A DNA stretch of 64,000 nucleotides from Nonomuraea jiangxiensis. Its GTDB lineage: Bacteria > Actinomycetota > Actinomycetes > Streptosporangiales > Streptosporangiaceae. Location of the stretch: contig NZ_FNDJ01000003.1 of the NCBI RefSeq assembly GCF_900099965.1, positions 124,001-188,000 on the forward strand. Reading direction: 5' to 3'. Under the pieces are notes generated by a model. The model was not told the origin of the DNA and searched no databases. It saw only the letters and a list, made by a program, of their open reading frames with translations. Made by a program: the position numbers and the translations under genes. Below, one piece after another: positions 34,956 to 43,410 of this stretch (position 1 is its first letter; each line of letters starts with the position of its first letter).

Positions 34956-36395
34956 CTAGAGCGGCCGAACCTGCTGCGCCAGGGTGTTCAGGTCGCGCCA
35001 GCGCGCCTTGTTCGCCTCAGGGATGGAGGCCAGCAGCATGGCCGGCTTGGTCTTGCCCACCTCGACGACCGACAGCATGGCCTGGGCGGTCTGCTTCTTG
35101 CCGTCCACGAGGTAGGTGACCTTGTAGCCGAGCGTCCAGCCCTTGCCCAGGGGGAGCTTCCGCGAGGCGGTCCAGGAGATCGTGGCGCCCTTGGGGTACT
35201 GGGTGCTGATCGTCCAGCGCACGGCCTCGGTGGCGATCTTCCGGTAGTCGGCGTCGGAGGAGGGCTTCTTGGCGGGCGACTCCCCGGGGTACATCGCCGA
35301 GCCGATCACCGTGAACGGCATCTTCACCTCGCCGATGCGCTGCGCGATCGTGAACGGCGGGTACGACCTGGCCTTCCACGGCGCGGCCAGCCGGGGGTAG
35401 CTGATCCCGTTCGTCTTGTCGGTGATCAGGCCGGTGACGGCGGACGCCGTGCCGGACAGGGTGGCGTACGCCTTGCTCGCGGGCACCGGCGGCAGCACGA
35501 TCGGGGTCTCGGTGACCGTCGGCGTGGGCGAGGCCGTGGGGACGGCGCTCGTCGGCACGGGGGCGACCGGGACGACCGGCTCGGCCTGCCTGTTGGTGGG
35601 CACGTCGCCGGAGAACAGGATGAAGATCAGCGCCACCGCCGCGACGGTGCCGATGATGGCGCCGACCAGGTAGACGACCCTGATCGGAATGTCACCGATG
35701 CCCCGCGGCGGCTTGGGCGGCAACGACTCCGGCAGCCGCTCGGCGGGCCGCCCCGGATACTGCACCGGAGGCGGGCCCAGGTGCTGAACGGGCGGCTGAC
35801 CCGGGTGCTGACCGGGCGGCTGACCGGGGTGCTGGCCCGGGAGCTGACCGGGGTGCTGGCCCGGGAGCTGAGCAGGCGGCTGACCGGGATGCTGAGCAGG
35901 CGGCTGAGCGGGCGGCTGGCCCATAGGCCGAGCGGGAGGCTGGCTCGCCTGCTGAGCGGGCGGCTGGCCCCCCTGCTGAGCCGGCGACTGACTCGGGTGC
36001 TGAGCGGGCGACTGGCTGGGGTGCTGAGCGGGCGGCGGGGGAAGCTGCGGCGGCTGCACCGTGGGCTGGGTAGCGGCCTGCGCCGCAGGAGCCGGACCCG
36101 GAGCCTGTGACGACTCCTGCGGCGACTCCTGCTCCACCTTCGGCTGCGGCTTGGGCTGCGCGGCCTCGGTCGGGGTCTTCTGCGGCTTGGGCTGCGGGGC
36201 CTTGGCCGGAGCCTGCTGCGGCTTGGGTTGTGGAGTCGGGCTCGGGGCCTGCTCCGGGGGGCGTATCGGCATGGACGGCCCCGGGGCGGGGGGCTTGGAG
36301 ATCTTTATGGTCTCCTCGGCGGGCAGAACAACCTTCGGGAACGGGGTGGTGGCTGATGCATCAAAGGAAGGTTTCTGGTCGCCGACGTCCGCCAT
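34956..36395 (-). CDS. Proline/glutamine-rich single-pass membrane protein
   Basis: A 479-residue protein. Residues about 35-225 are low-complexity Pro/Gln/Ala (first PKPQ-type, then PPAQHPGQ-type repeats). A membrane helix follows (VVYLVGAIIGTVAAVALIFILF, about 240-262), then a Thr/Pro linker and a C-terminal domain of about 170 residues outside the membrane (from KAYATLSGTASAVTGLI). The topology is cytoplasmic proline-rich tail, helix, exported domain. I do not recognise the outer domain. The gene is divergent from the acyl-CoA synthetase at 36476 and lies behind the fused dehydrogenase promoter; no functional link to them is evident. Confidence 0.75.
   Translation of the reverse strand: MADVGDQKPSFDASATTPFPKVVLPAEETIKISKPPAPGPSMPIRPPEQAPSPTPQPKPQQAPAKAPQPKPQKTPTEAAQPKPQPKVEQESPQESSQAPGPAPAAQAATQPTVQPPQLPPPPAQHPSQSPAQHPSQSPAQQGGQPPAQQASQPPARPMGQPPAQPPAQHPGQPPAQLPGQHPGQLPGQHPGQPPGQHPGQPPVQHLGPPPVQYPGRPAERLPESLPPKPPRGIGDIPIRVVYLVGAIIGTVAAVALIFILFSGDVPTNRQAEPVVPVAPVPTSAVPTASPTPTVTETPIVLPPVPASKAYATLSGTASAVTGLITDKTNGISYPRLAAPWKARSYPPFTIAQRIGEVKMPFTVIGSAMYPGESPAKKPSSDADYRKIATEAVRWTISTQYPKGATISWTASRKLPLGKGWTLGYKVTYLVDGKKQTAQAMLSVVEVGKTKPAMLLASIPEANKARWRDLNTLAQQVRPL
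35770..36040 (-). repeat. Degenerate tandem repeats encoding PPAQ/HPGQ units
   Basis: Tandem in-frame repeats of about 12-30 bases; for example, a unit of ctgaccggggtgctggcccg type occurs twice between 35820 and 35875. They encode the Pro/Gln-rich cytoplasmic region of the 34956-36395 protein and are a likely site of length variation. Confidence 0.7.
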
Positions 36396-36446
36396 GGCCT
36401 TGAGGTTACGTCACCTGAGCGGCGGATAATTCCGCTATTCCCCCTG

Positions 36447-36461
36447 CAGAATCTAATTCTG
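36447..36461. promoter_or_regulatory. Palindromic operator upstream of acyl-CoA synthetase
   Basis: CAGAAT-CTA-ATTCTG: perfect 6-base arms around a 3-base spacer, ending 14 bases before the ATG at 36476, so a bound repressor would cover the promoter or start region. It shares the AGAATC-N2-ATTCT core with the site at 34921. Confidence 0.6.
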
Positions 36462-36475
36462 TAAGGTCTCCGAAC

Positions 36476-37906
36476 ATGAGGGGTTTCTACGAGATCGCGG
36501 CCGACGACCCGGAACGCCCTGCCCTCCTCGGCGCCGAGGGCACGACCTACGGCGCGTTGCTGGCCCGCGTCAACCAGGCCTCCAACGGCCTGACCTCGCG
36601 CGGGGTGCGTCCCGGCGACTGCGTGGTCACCGTGCTGAAGAACGGGCTCGACGCGCTGACCATGATGCTCGCCACGTACCAGATCGGGTCCTACCTGGTC
36701 CCCGTCAACTGGCACTTCACGGCCGACGAGATCGACTACATCGTGACCGACTGCGGAGCCGAGGTGGTGGTCTCGCCCGATGCGCTGACGGTCGGCGAGC
36801 TGGTCTCGGGACGATCCACGGACGCGCCCGAGCTCCGGCGGGCCGGGTCGATGATGCTCTACACCTCGGGCACCACGGGCCGCCCCAAGGGGGTGCGGCG
36901 CCGACTGCTGGACCTGACGCCCGAGGAGCTGTACCCGATCCTGATGCGCAAGAGCTGGCGGCACTTCGGGTTGCCGCAGGGCGGGGTGCACCTGGTGTGC
37001 TCGCAGCTCTACCACTCGGCGCCGTACGGGCAGGCCATGATGGCGCTGCAGCTCGGGCACTCGATCGTGGCGCCCGAGCGGTTCGAGCCCGCCGAGACGC
37101 TGCGGTTGATCGAGCGGCACCGGGTGACGAACGCGTTCATGGTGCCCACGATGTTCCACCGGCTGCTGGCGGTGCCGGATCGGGAGTCGTACGACCTGTC
37201 GTCCCTGACCCACCTCTACCACGGGGCCGCGCCGTGCCCGCCGGCCACCAAGCAGGCGATGATCGACTGGCTGGGCCCGGTGTTGTGGGAGTACTACGGC
37301 TCCACGGAGGCGGCCGTGGCGACCATGGTGTCCTCCAAGGAGTGGCTGGCCAGGCCGGGCACGGTCGGGCGGGCGCTGGACGGGATGAGGTTCACGATCG
37401 TCGGGGAGGACGGCACGGAGGTGGGGCCGGGCTCGCCGGGGCTCGTCTACATCAGCGGGATCAACCGGTTCGAGTACCACGGCGACCCGGACAAGACGGC
37501 GGCGACCATGCGCGAGGGCGCGTACACCCCTGGCGACATCGGCTGCCTGGACGCGGAGGGCTACCTGTTCCTGCTGGACCGGCGGACGGACCTGATCATC
37601 TCGGGCGGCGTCAACATCTATCCCGCCGAGATCGAGGCGGCCCTGCTCGAACACCCGGCGGTGGCGGACGTGGCGGTCATCGGCGTACCGGATCCGGAGT
37701 GGGGCCACCAGGTCGTCGCCCTCGTCCAGCCCGCCACCGGGGTCGAGGCGGGCCCGGATCTGACGGCGGAGCTGCTGCGCCACTGCGCGCCCCGGCTGGC
37801 CAGGCTCAAGCATCCGCGGGTGATCGAGTACCGCGAGGCCCTCCCGCGTACGCCGACGGGCAAGCTGAGCAGGCGCAATGTCAGGGAAACGTATCTTTCG
37901 GGATGA
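36476..37906 (+). CDS. Acyl-CoA synthetase (paralogue of the 16801 gene)
   Basis: A 476-residue ANL ligase with [51 protein letters not shown] and a C-terminal catalytic lysine in [14 protein letters not shown]. It shares the GVRRRL signature with the synthetase at 16801-18357 and is somewhat shorter. Control by the operator at 36447-36461, shared with the fused acyl-CoA dehydrogenase, suggests that activation and dehydrogenation of one acyl substrate are switched on together. The protease gene follows after 18 bases and may be co-transcribed. Confidence 0.88.
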   Translation: MRGFYEIAADDPERPALLGAEGTTYGALLARVNQASNGLTSRGVRPGDCVVTVLKNGLDALTMMLATYQIGSYLVPVNWHFTADEIDYIVTDCGAEVVVSPDALTVGELVSGRSTDAPELRRAGSMMLYTSGTTGRPKGVRRRLLDLTPEELYPILMRKSWRHFGLPQGGVHLVCSQLYHSAPYGQAMMALQLGHSIVAPERFEPAETLRLIERHRVTNAFMVPTMFHRLLAVPDRESYDLSSLTHLYHGAAPCPPATKQAMIDWLGPVLWEYYGSTEAAVATMVSSKEWLARPGTVGRALDGMRFTIVGEDGTEVGPGSPGLVYISGINRFEYHGDPDKTAATMREGAYTPGDIGCLDAEGYLFLLDRRTDLIISGGVNIYPAEIEAALLEHPAVADVAVIGVPDPEWGHQVVALVQPATGVEAGPDLTAELLRHCAPRLARLKHPRVIEYREALPRTPTGKLSRRNVRETYLSG

Positions 37907-37924
37907 TTTGGGCAGTCGTCTCCC

Positions 37925-38983
37925 ATGAGGGAGATCGTCGCAGGCATCGCCGCCGCCGTACTGGTTCTCGGCTGCGGTGCTCCCACGGCCACCCGGACGC
38001 CGTCCCCCACCACCACGGCGTCCGTCACGCCCACCCCCACGCCGTCCCCCACCGCGCACCCGCTGGAGGCGGCCTACGAGCAGGTCATCAAGGACGTCCT
38101 GCCGTCCATCGTGCAGATCACCACCAAGGTCGGGCTCGGCTCCGGCATCGTGTACGACACCGCGGGGCACATCGTCACCAACGCCCACGTGGTGGGTGAG
38201 GCCAACGAGCTGAACGTCACCACCGCGGGCGGCACCGCGCTCAAGGCCAGGCTGGTCAAGTCGTTCGGCGCCGGTGACCTGGCGGTCATCAAGGTGGACA
38301 AGCCGAACGGACTGCGGCCCGCGAGGTTCGGCGACTCGTCGAAGCTGCGGGTCGGCCAGATCGTCCTGGCCATGGGCAACCCCCTGGGCCTGTCGGGCAG
38401 CGTGACGAACGGCATCGTCTCGGCCCTCGGCCGTACGGTCAGCGAGCCGCAGAACCCCGGCTCGCCCGGCGCCACGATCGCGGGCGCGATCCAGACCTCG
38501 GCCGCGATCAACCCGGGCAACAGCGGCGGCGCGCTGGTGGACCTGTCAGGTCAGGTCATCGGCATCCCGACGCTCGCCGCCATCGACCCCGACCTCGGCG
38601 GCAGCGCCGCACCGGGCATCGGGTTCGCGATCCCGAGCAACACCGTCACGGACATCGCCTCGCAGATCGTCAAGCAGGGCAAGGTCACCAACAGCCACCG
38701 GGCCGCGCTGGGCATCCGGGCCAGTACGGTGATCGGCGAGAACGGCGATCCCGGCGGCGTGGGCGTGGTCAGCGCGGAGCCCGGCGGCGGCGCGGCCAAG
38801 GCGGGGATCCGGCCCGGGGACGTGATCGTCTCGATCAACGGCAAGGACACGCTGACCATGGCACAGCTCTCGGAGGTCCTCACCACCCTCAAGCCCGGCG
38901 ACCGGGCCCGGGTCGGAGTGGTCCACCCGAGCGGGAAGACGGCGACCGTCACCGTCACGCTGGGCCAGCTACCGGGCGACTGA
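37925..38983 (+). CDS. HtrA/DegP-like serine protease lipoprotein with PDZ domain
   Basis: A 352-residue exported protease. The N-terminus is a lipoprotein signal with lipobox VLGC (Cys19), followed by a Thr/Pro linker. The trypsin-like domain carries His in GHIVTNAHVV, Asp in AGDLAVIKVD and Ser in NPGNSGGALVD. A C-terminal PDZ domain (about 260-350) includes AKAGIRPGDVIVSINGKD. Length and order fit short HtrA proteases of actinobacterial envelopes, which handle damaged exported proteins. It follows the acyl-CoA synthetase by 18 bases; a strong hairpin lies 17 bases after its stop. Confidence 0.9.
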   Translation: MREIVAGIAAAVLVLGCGAPTATRTPSPTTTASVTPTPTPSPTAHPLEAAYEQVIKDVLPSIVQITTKVGLGSGIVYDTAGHIVTNAHVVGEANELNVTTAGGTALKARLVKSFGAGDLAVIKVDKPNGLRPARFGDSSKLRVGQIVLAMGNPLGLSGSVTNGIVSALGRTVSEPQNPGSPGATIAGAIQTSAAINPGNSGGALVDLSGQVIGIPTLAAIDPDLGGSAAPGIGFAIPSNTVTDIASQIVKQGKVTNSHRAALGIRASTVIGENGDPGGVGVVSAEPGGGAAKAGIRPGDVIVSINGKDTLTMAQLSEVLTTLKPGDRARVGVVHPSGKTATVTVTLGQLPGD

Positions 38984-38999
38984 CCCCCCGCCACACGCC

Positions 39000-39021
39000 G
39001 GGCCGGCTCCCTGGCCGGCCC
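39000..39021 (+). terminator. GC-rich hairpin after htrA-like gene
   Basis: GGGCCGGC-TCCCTG-GCCGGCCC: a perfect 8-bp stem with a 6-base loop, 17 bases after the htrA-like stop. There is no T tract, so it would act as an actinobacterial tail-less terminator. It also lies at the boundary with the kinase remnant. Confidence 0.6.
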
Positions 39022-39024
39022 AGG

Positions 39025-39147
39025 GTGGATGGTCTTGAGAGCGACCAGCGTCCCCGTGGGAGCCGCCGCCAGATGCACCTCGTCCATGCCGCCCTGGCCC
39101 AGCAGGCGCCGCAGCACGTATCCGCCAATGACCCGGTCGCCGTCCAT
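39025..39147 (-). pseudogene. Remnant of a Ser/Thr protein kinase N-lobe
   Basis: From an ATG at 39147 about 40 residues read as the first strands of a PknB-type kinase: IGGYVLRRLLGQGGMDEVHLA (glycine-rich loop, with the last glycine replaced by Asp) and VALKTIHPG (the VAxK lysine). Homology then stops where the sequence meets the 3' end of the htrA-like gene; the reading frame only continues antisense to that gene. No catalytic loop is present. I read this as a kinase gene cut by a deletion or rearrangement. Confidence 0.7.
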
Positions 39148-39207
39148 CGCTGACAGAGTAGCCAGAAAGCGCCGCATGACCGGCGATGGACAAGAAATCT
39201 TCCCGAA

Positions 39208-40176
39208 TCACCCTCCTGCTGACGTCTGCGTCAGCCGGTAGTGCGACGGCGGGATCCCGTACCGGTCGATGAAGGCCTGCCGTAACGTCTCCGCCGACCC
39301 GAATCCGCACCGCGCCGCCACCGCCGCCATCGGCAGCGAGGTGGAGGCCAGCAGGTGCGCGGCGGCCTCGGTGCGGGCCTGCCTGACGTAGCGGCCCGGG
39401 GCCAGCCCCAGGTGCTTGAGGAACAGCCGGGTCAGGTGGCGCTCGCTCACGCCCGCCTCGGCCGCCAGCATCGGCGTGGTCAGGTCGTCGCGCAGGTGCC
39501 CGCCGATGTAGTCGACGACCTTTCTGACCAGGCCGTCGGCGGGCGCGGGAGCTTCGACGAACATGCTCATCTGCGCCTGGTTGCCGGGCCGCTGCAGGTA
39601 GGTGACGAGGTCCCTGGCCGTGCTGCGGGCCACCTCGGCGCCGTTGTCCTCCTCGACGAAGGCCAGCGTGAGGTCGAGCGCGGCGGTGACCCCCGCGGAG
39701 GTGGCGACGTTCCCGTCCCTGATGAAGATCGGGTCGGCGTCGACCAGGACCTCGGGGTGGCGCTCAGCCAGCGTGCGCGCCACCTGCCAGTGGGTAGTGG
39801 CGCGCCTGCCGTCCAGCAGCCCGGCGGCGGCCAGGACGTAGGCTCCCGTGCAGACGGAGGCGACCCGGCGGCTCTCCCGGGCCAGCCTGCGCACGTGGCC
39901 GACGATCAGCGCGTTGGCGGCGGCGTCCTCGTGGCCGATGCCGCCGGAGACCAGGAGGGTGTCGAGGGGTCCGGTGACCCGCTCCAGGACCAGCTGCGGC
40001 TGGAGGGTCAGGGCGGTGCCGGTGTTGATGGTGTGACCGCCGGGCGTGGCCAGACGGGGCTCGTAATACGGTTGGGCGCCGTACCAGTTGGCGGTCTCCA
40101 GCGCGGACACCACGCAGGCGATGTCGAGCAGTGCGGCGGCTTCGTAGCCCACGACGACGAACCGGCGTTTCTCCAT
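39208..40176 (-). CDS. GlxA-family transcriptional regulator (DJ-1/PfpI plus AraC HTH)
   Basis: A 322-residue regulator. The N-terminal DJ-1/PfpI-like domain (about 1-170) includes LLVSGGIGHEDAAANA and SVCTGAYVLAAAGLLDGRRATTHW with the nucleophile-elbow-type cysteine. The C-terminal AraC double HTH (about 215-320) ends RCGFGSAETLRQAFIDRYGIPPSHYR. I set the start at the ATG at 40176, where the domain begins. It is divergent from a small membrane protein (start 40275), which may be its target. The ligand is unknown. Confidence 0.9.
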   Translation of the reverse strand: MEKRRFVVVGYEAAALLDIACVVSALETANWYGAQPYYEPRLATPGGHTINTGTALTLQPQLVLERVTGPLDTLLVSGGIGHEDAAANALIVGHVRRLARESRRVASVCTGAYVLAAAGLLDGRRATTHWQVARTLAERHPEVLVDADPIFIRDGNVATSAGVTAALDLTLAFVEEDNGAEVARSTARDLVTYLQRPGNQAQMSMFVEAPAPADGLVRKVVDYIGGHLRDDLTTPMLAAEAGVSERHLTRLFLKHLGLAPGRYVRQARTEAAAHLLASTSLPMAAVAARCGFGSAETLRQAFIDRYGIPPSHYRLTQTSAGG

Positions 40177-40274
40177 GGCCCCGACCCTAGGTCCGTAGGA
40201 CGAAGGTCCCAAATTTCCGGACCTTCCGGGTCGCTCTCCTTGGCGGGCGGCCTCCGCCCCGACACATTCGGTGC

Positions 40275-40682
40275 ATGACCACGACACGCACGCGCACCGG
40301 CCGCCGCTGGGGCAAGTTCGCTCTCCACTACGTTGAGATGATCGTCGCGATGTTCGCCGGGATGTTCGCGCTCGGCATGTTGCAGGACGCCGTCGGGCTC
40401 GGTGTCTCCCATGACCGGCAACCGGAGCTCGCCTATCTGGTGATGGCGTTCAACATGTCCGTCGGCATGGCCGTCTGGATGCGGATCCGCGGGCACCGCT
40501 GGGCGCCGACGCTGGAGATGTGCGCCGTGATGTTCGCCCCGGTGGTGCCGCTGTTCCCGTTGCTGTGGCTGGGGGTCATCGACGCCGGCGGGCTGATGAT
40601 GGTCTCGCACGTGGCGATGTTCCCGCTCATGCTGGTGGCGATGGTGCGCCGGCTGGACGAGTACGCCGGCTGCGCCCACTGA
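40275..40682 (+). CDS. Small four-helix membrane protein
   Basis: A 135-residue protein with four hydrophobic segments and a basic N-terminus (TTTRTRTGRRWGKF). It has several methionines and a few histidines in the helices (MIVAMFAGMFALGML, VSHVAMFPLMLVAMV), but no motif I can name. It is divergent from the GlxA-type regulator by 98 bases, an arrangement suggesting that the regulator controls it. Its last 56 bases overlap the end of the convergent gene at 40627. Confidence 0.7.
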   Translation: MTTTRTRTGRRWGKFALHYVEMIVAMFAGMFALGMLQDAVGLGVSHDRQPELAYLVMAFNMSVGMAVWMRIRGHRWAPTLEMCAVMFAPVVPLFPLLWLGVIDAGGLMMVSHVAMFPLMLVAMVRRLDEYAGCAH

Positions 40683-41841
40683 GCCGCTCGGCCCGCGCCT
40701 TGCGGTAACCGTCCAGGACGTCCTGCCGTAGCAGGTGCCCGAATCCGGCCCGCTCCAGCCGCAGCCCGAGCGCGGCCGGGCCGGTCCCCAGGGCGGCGGC
40801 GGTGGCCGGCAGGCTCCAGTCGTGCTCGGCCAGCGTGCTCAGCAGGTGCCCGCGGCGGCTCTGCGCCTCCGACAGCCGGAACGTCTTCAGGTAGGCCAGC
40901 TGCCCCTCCTCATCGATGATCGTCTCGCCGATGTGGTTCTCGCTCTTCCGCTCGAACGCGGGCAGGAAACGGCTCAGGGTGAACCGGCCCAGCCGCTCGA
41001 TCTCCTCCACCTTGTCGGGGGCGCGGATCAGCCCGCCGGCCATGACGGAGTCGTGGAACCGCGCCCACTCCCGCTCCTGGCGCAGGGCCTCGGCCCGCAG
41101 GTCCGCCAGCGAGGAGACCGCGTCCTCGTCGATCGTCGCGCGGAAGTCCCTGGCCGGGTAGAACAGCGCGTAGTCGTAGACCAGCTCGCCGTACAGGTCC
41201 AGGACGAGCGTGGGATGCAGCGCGCGATAGTCCTCCGGGTGCGGCACGACGAAGGCGGCTGCCAGCGTGTCACCGGTGTACAGCAGCAGCCCGCACTGCT
41301 CCGGGTGGATCTCGAAGACCTTGAGCGCGTCCTCCAGCCCGCGAATCTCCATGCCGAGGTAGGCGTCCTCGGCCCGGGGCGACAGGCCGTGCGCGACCGC
41401 CTGCCGCGACCACTCCTCCCACACGATCACCGGGCCGCCGAAGTGCAGCGCCAGGAAGCCCTCGACGGCCAGGTGCAGCGGCAGGAACCTGAGCCGGCTC
41501 TTGTCCCCGTGCCGGGCCATCCTGCGCCGGGTCCAGACGGGCATGTGCCGCCGGGGCCGCCCGAGCTGGGTGCCGTACGCCGCCACGGGGGTGCCGTCGT
41601 CGCTCCAGGTGGCGACGAAGGCGTGCGGCACGTAGGTGGTGCAGCCGGTCGCGTCCGACAGGACCGTGGTGGCCGGGTCGTCGTCGTACAGGCCGGCGTG
41701 CAGCCGCAGGTCCTCGATGGGCTCGCGGCGTACGAGCGGCACCAGCCGCATCGCGCCCCAGGTCTGCGCGGGCCGCGTGTCGAGCCCGGAGAGGTCGAGC
41801 CGGACGGGACCGGAGTGCCCGAGTCCGGTGGGGCCGTTCAT
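40627..41841 (-). CDS. Uncharacterised protein with C-terminal Fis-like HTH, coupled to a vWA protein
   Basis: A 404-residue cytoplasmic protein. The N-terminal region (QTWGAMRLVPLVRREPIEDLRL and CTTYVPHAFVATWSDDGTPVAAYGTQL) recalls, from memory, proteins annotated as ARPP-2 in actinobacteria, but I am not certain. Residues about 335-375 (LSTLAEHDWSLPATAAALGTGPAALGLRLERAGF) look like a Fis-type helix-turn-helix. The ATG overlaps the stop of the upstream TROVE-like/vWA gene (ATGA), so the two are made together. A regulatory or RNA-related partner role is a guess from this pairing. Confidence 0.65.
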   Translation of the reverse strand: MNGPTGLGHSGPVRLDLSGLDTRPAQTWGAMRLVPLVRREPIEDLRLHAGLYDDDPATTVLSDATGCTTYVPHAFVATWSDDGTPVAAYGTQLGRPRRHMPVWTRRRMARHGDKSRLRFLPLHLAVEGFLALHFGGPVIVWEEWSRQAVAHGLSPRAEDAYLGMEIRGLEDALKVFEIHPEQCGLLLYTGDTLAAAFVVPHPEDYRALHPTLVLDLYGELVYDYALFYPARDFRATIDEDAVSSLADLRAEALRQEREWARFHDSVMAGGLIRAPDKVEEIERLGRFTLSRFLPAFERKSENHIGETIIDEEGQLAYLKTFRLSEAQSRRGHLLSTLAEHDWSLPATAAALGTGPAALGLRLERAGFGHLLRQDVLDGYRKARAERLSGRSRRTRPAGAPSPPA

Positions 41842-43217
41842 CGCGCCGCCCGGTCGGCCAGGTAGGCCCGCAGCTCCGCGAGCCCCGTCCGCCCCTCCGC
41901 GAACCTGGCCAGCTCCACCAGCGCCGGCAGGTCCTCGGCGTCGCGGATCCCGGCCGTGGGCACCATGGGCGACAACCGCCGCACGTCGAACGTGTCGGCG
42001 TCGTAGACCGGGTTCATGTGCACGATGCCCACCTCACCTCCGGGGTCGAGTTTGCGCCGCCAGACGCGCAGCACCTCGGCCGCCAGCCCGGGCGGCGCGT
42101 TGTCCCAGCCGTCGGAGACGATGACGAGCATGCCGGGCCTCGTGTCCAGCGCGTCCAGGATCCGCTGACCGAGCGGCGTGTGCCCGGAGGCCCGCGCCTG
42201 GAGCGGATCGGTCCTGCGCGACACCCACAGGCCGCGGTAGGCGCCGGCCAGCGCCTCCAGCAGGTAGTTGCAGGCCAGCGCGACCGCCAGCGGGCGCCGC
42301 CGCTTCACCGGCGAGCCGAACGAGGAGAAGCTGTCGTCCAGCACCGCCGCCACGCTCCCCCAGGTGCCCGCCCGCGCCCCCGCCGCCCTGGCCGCCGACG
42401 CCCGCAGCGCGCCCACCAGCTCGGCGCGGCGCCGCGTGCGCACGTCCGCGGCCAGCGACAGGACGTAGGAGGCCAGCCTGACCAGCGGCATCGCGGCCAG
42501 GTCGGCCCCGGTCGCCACCCCCGCCGCGCCGGCGGACTCCGCCAGCCGCAGCCGCTCCAGGCCGGTCAGCCGGGGCGCGACGCGTTCGAGGAAGATCGGC
42601 CTGCTGATCCCGTGGCGGGCCGCGAAGCCTTCGGCGACGGTGTACGGCAGGTCGTACAGGGCGCTCTTGTCGTAGTGCGCGCGCCGCCACGCCTCCAGGA
42701 CGGGCGTGTCGTAGCGGGTACGGCTGAACGGCGCGAACAGGAAGTCGCCCAGCTCGCCCGTCAGCGTCAGGTGCGCGTGCCGCACCGCCGACTTGACCGC
42801 CGAGCGGTATTTCACCGCGTCGAAGGCCAGGTCAGGGCGGCCGGCGAGCCAGTCGCGGATGATGGCCCTGGTGCGCCGGTTGTTCACGCCCGCCCGGCGC
42901 AGCTCCCGGAACAGCCGGTAGACCCTGGGCGGGCTCATCCTGGCCAGCCGCCACGCGATCAGCCGCCCGTCACCCGTGCCCGGCTGCTTGAGCAGGTTGG
43001 CGATGATGAGGGCGGCGTTGTGGTCGTTGATGTCGAGTGCCAGGGTGGCGGCGTACAGGTCGGGGTAGTTGCCCTGGATGTAGCGGTGCAGGAAGTCGAG
43101 CGAGAGCCGCTGCTCACCGGCCGAGCCGTGAAACTCGCGCTGGCCGGTCGAGGTGATCGCCGCGTTGGCGAAGAGCAGCACGTCCTCGCATTCGATCAGG
43201 TCTGCGTAGGTGTCCAT
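41838..43217 (-). CDS. TROVE-like helical repeat plus vWA-domain protein (Ro60-like layout)
   Basis: A 459-residue protein. The N-terminal 250 residues are helical and repeat-like (IIANLLKQPGTGDGRLIAWRLARMSP...). The C-terminal part is a von Willebrand A domain with a complete metal site: DDSFS as DxSxS (about residue 290), a threonine in GHTPLGQ, and Asp in VSDGWDN. Helical repeats followed by vWA is the layout of Ro60/Rsr proteins, which bind misfolded or Y-type RNAs. It overlaps the Fis-HTH gene by ATGA. No Y-RNA-like element was recognised nearby. RNA binding is inferred from layout, not proven. Confidence 0.65.
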   Translation of the reverse strand: MDTYADLIECEDVLLFANAAITSTGQREFHGSAGEQRLSLDFLHRYIQGNYPDLYAATLALDINDHNAALIIANLLKQPGTGDGRLIAWRLARMSPPRVYRLFRELRRAGVNNRRTRAIIRDWLAGRPDLAFDAVKYRSAVKSAVRHAHLTLTGELGDFLFAPFSRTRYDTPVLEAWRRAHYDKSALYDLPYTVAEGFAARHGISRPIFLERVAPRLTGLERLRLAESAGAAGVATGADLAAMPLVRLASYVLSLAADVRTRRRAELVGALRASAARAAGARAGTWGSVAAVLDDSFSSFGSPVKRRRPLAVALACNYLLEALAGAYRGLWVSRRTDPLQARASGHTPLGQRILDALDTRPGMLVIVSDGWDNAPPGLAAEVLRVWRRKLDPGGEVGIVHMNPVYDADTFDVRRLSPMVPTAGIRDAEDLPALVELARFAEGRTGLAELRAYLADRAAR

Positions 43218-43410
43218 GCGGCTCCCGGGGTCCGGGACTGGCCGGGGAATGGAAGCACGAGCAGCGAAGCATCGCTGTAGAGGCGGGTTCCGGAAGTCGT
43301 ACCGAAGTCCCGCGGCCAGTCTGATCTCGGACCCTACTCGGCGTCACGGACATACGCGACCAATATTCGGACCGGCCTGGTCAGGGGCCGGCCCGCTCGA
43401 ATCGCTCCGG

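Noticed and set aside
35770..36040. Repeat block that might suggest a CRISPR-like or intergenic repeat array
   Set aside because: The repeats are in frame, have no unique spacers and encode the Pro/Gln-rich region of a membrane protein.
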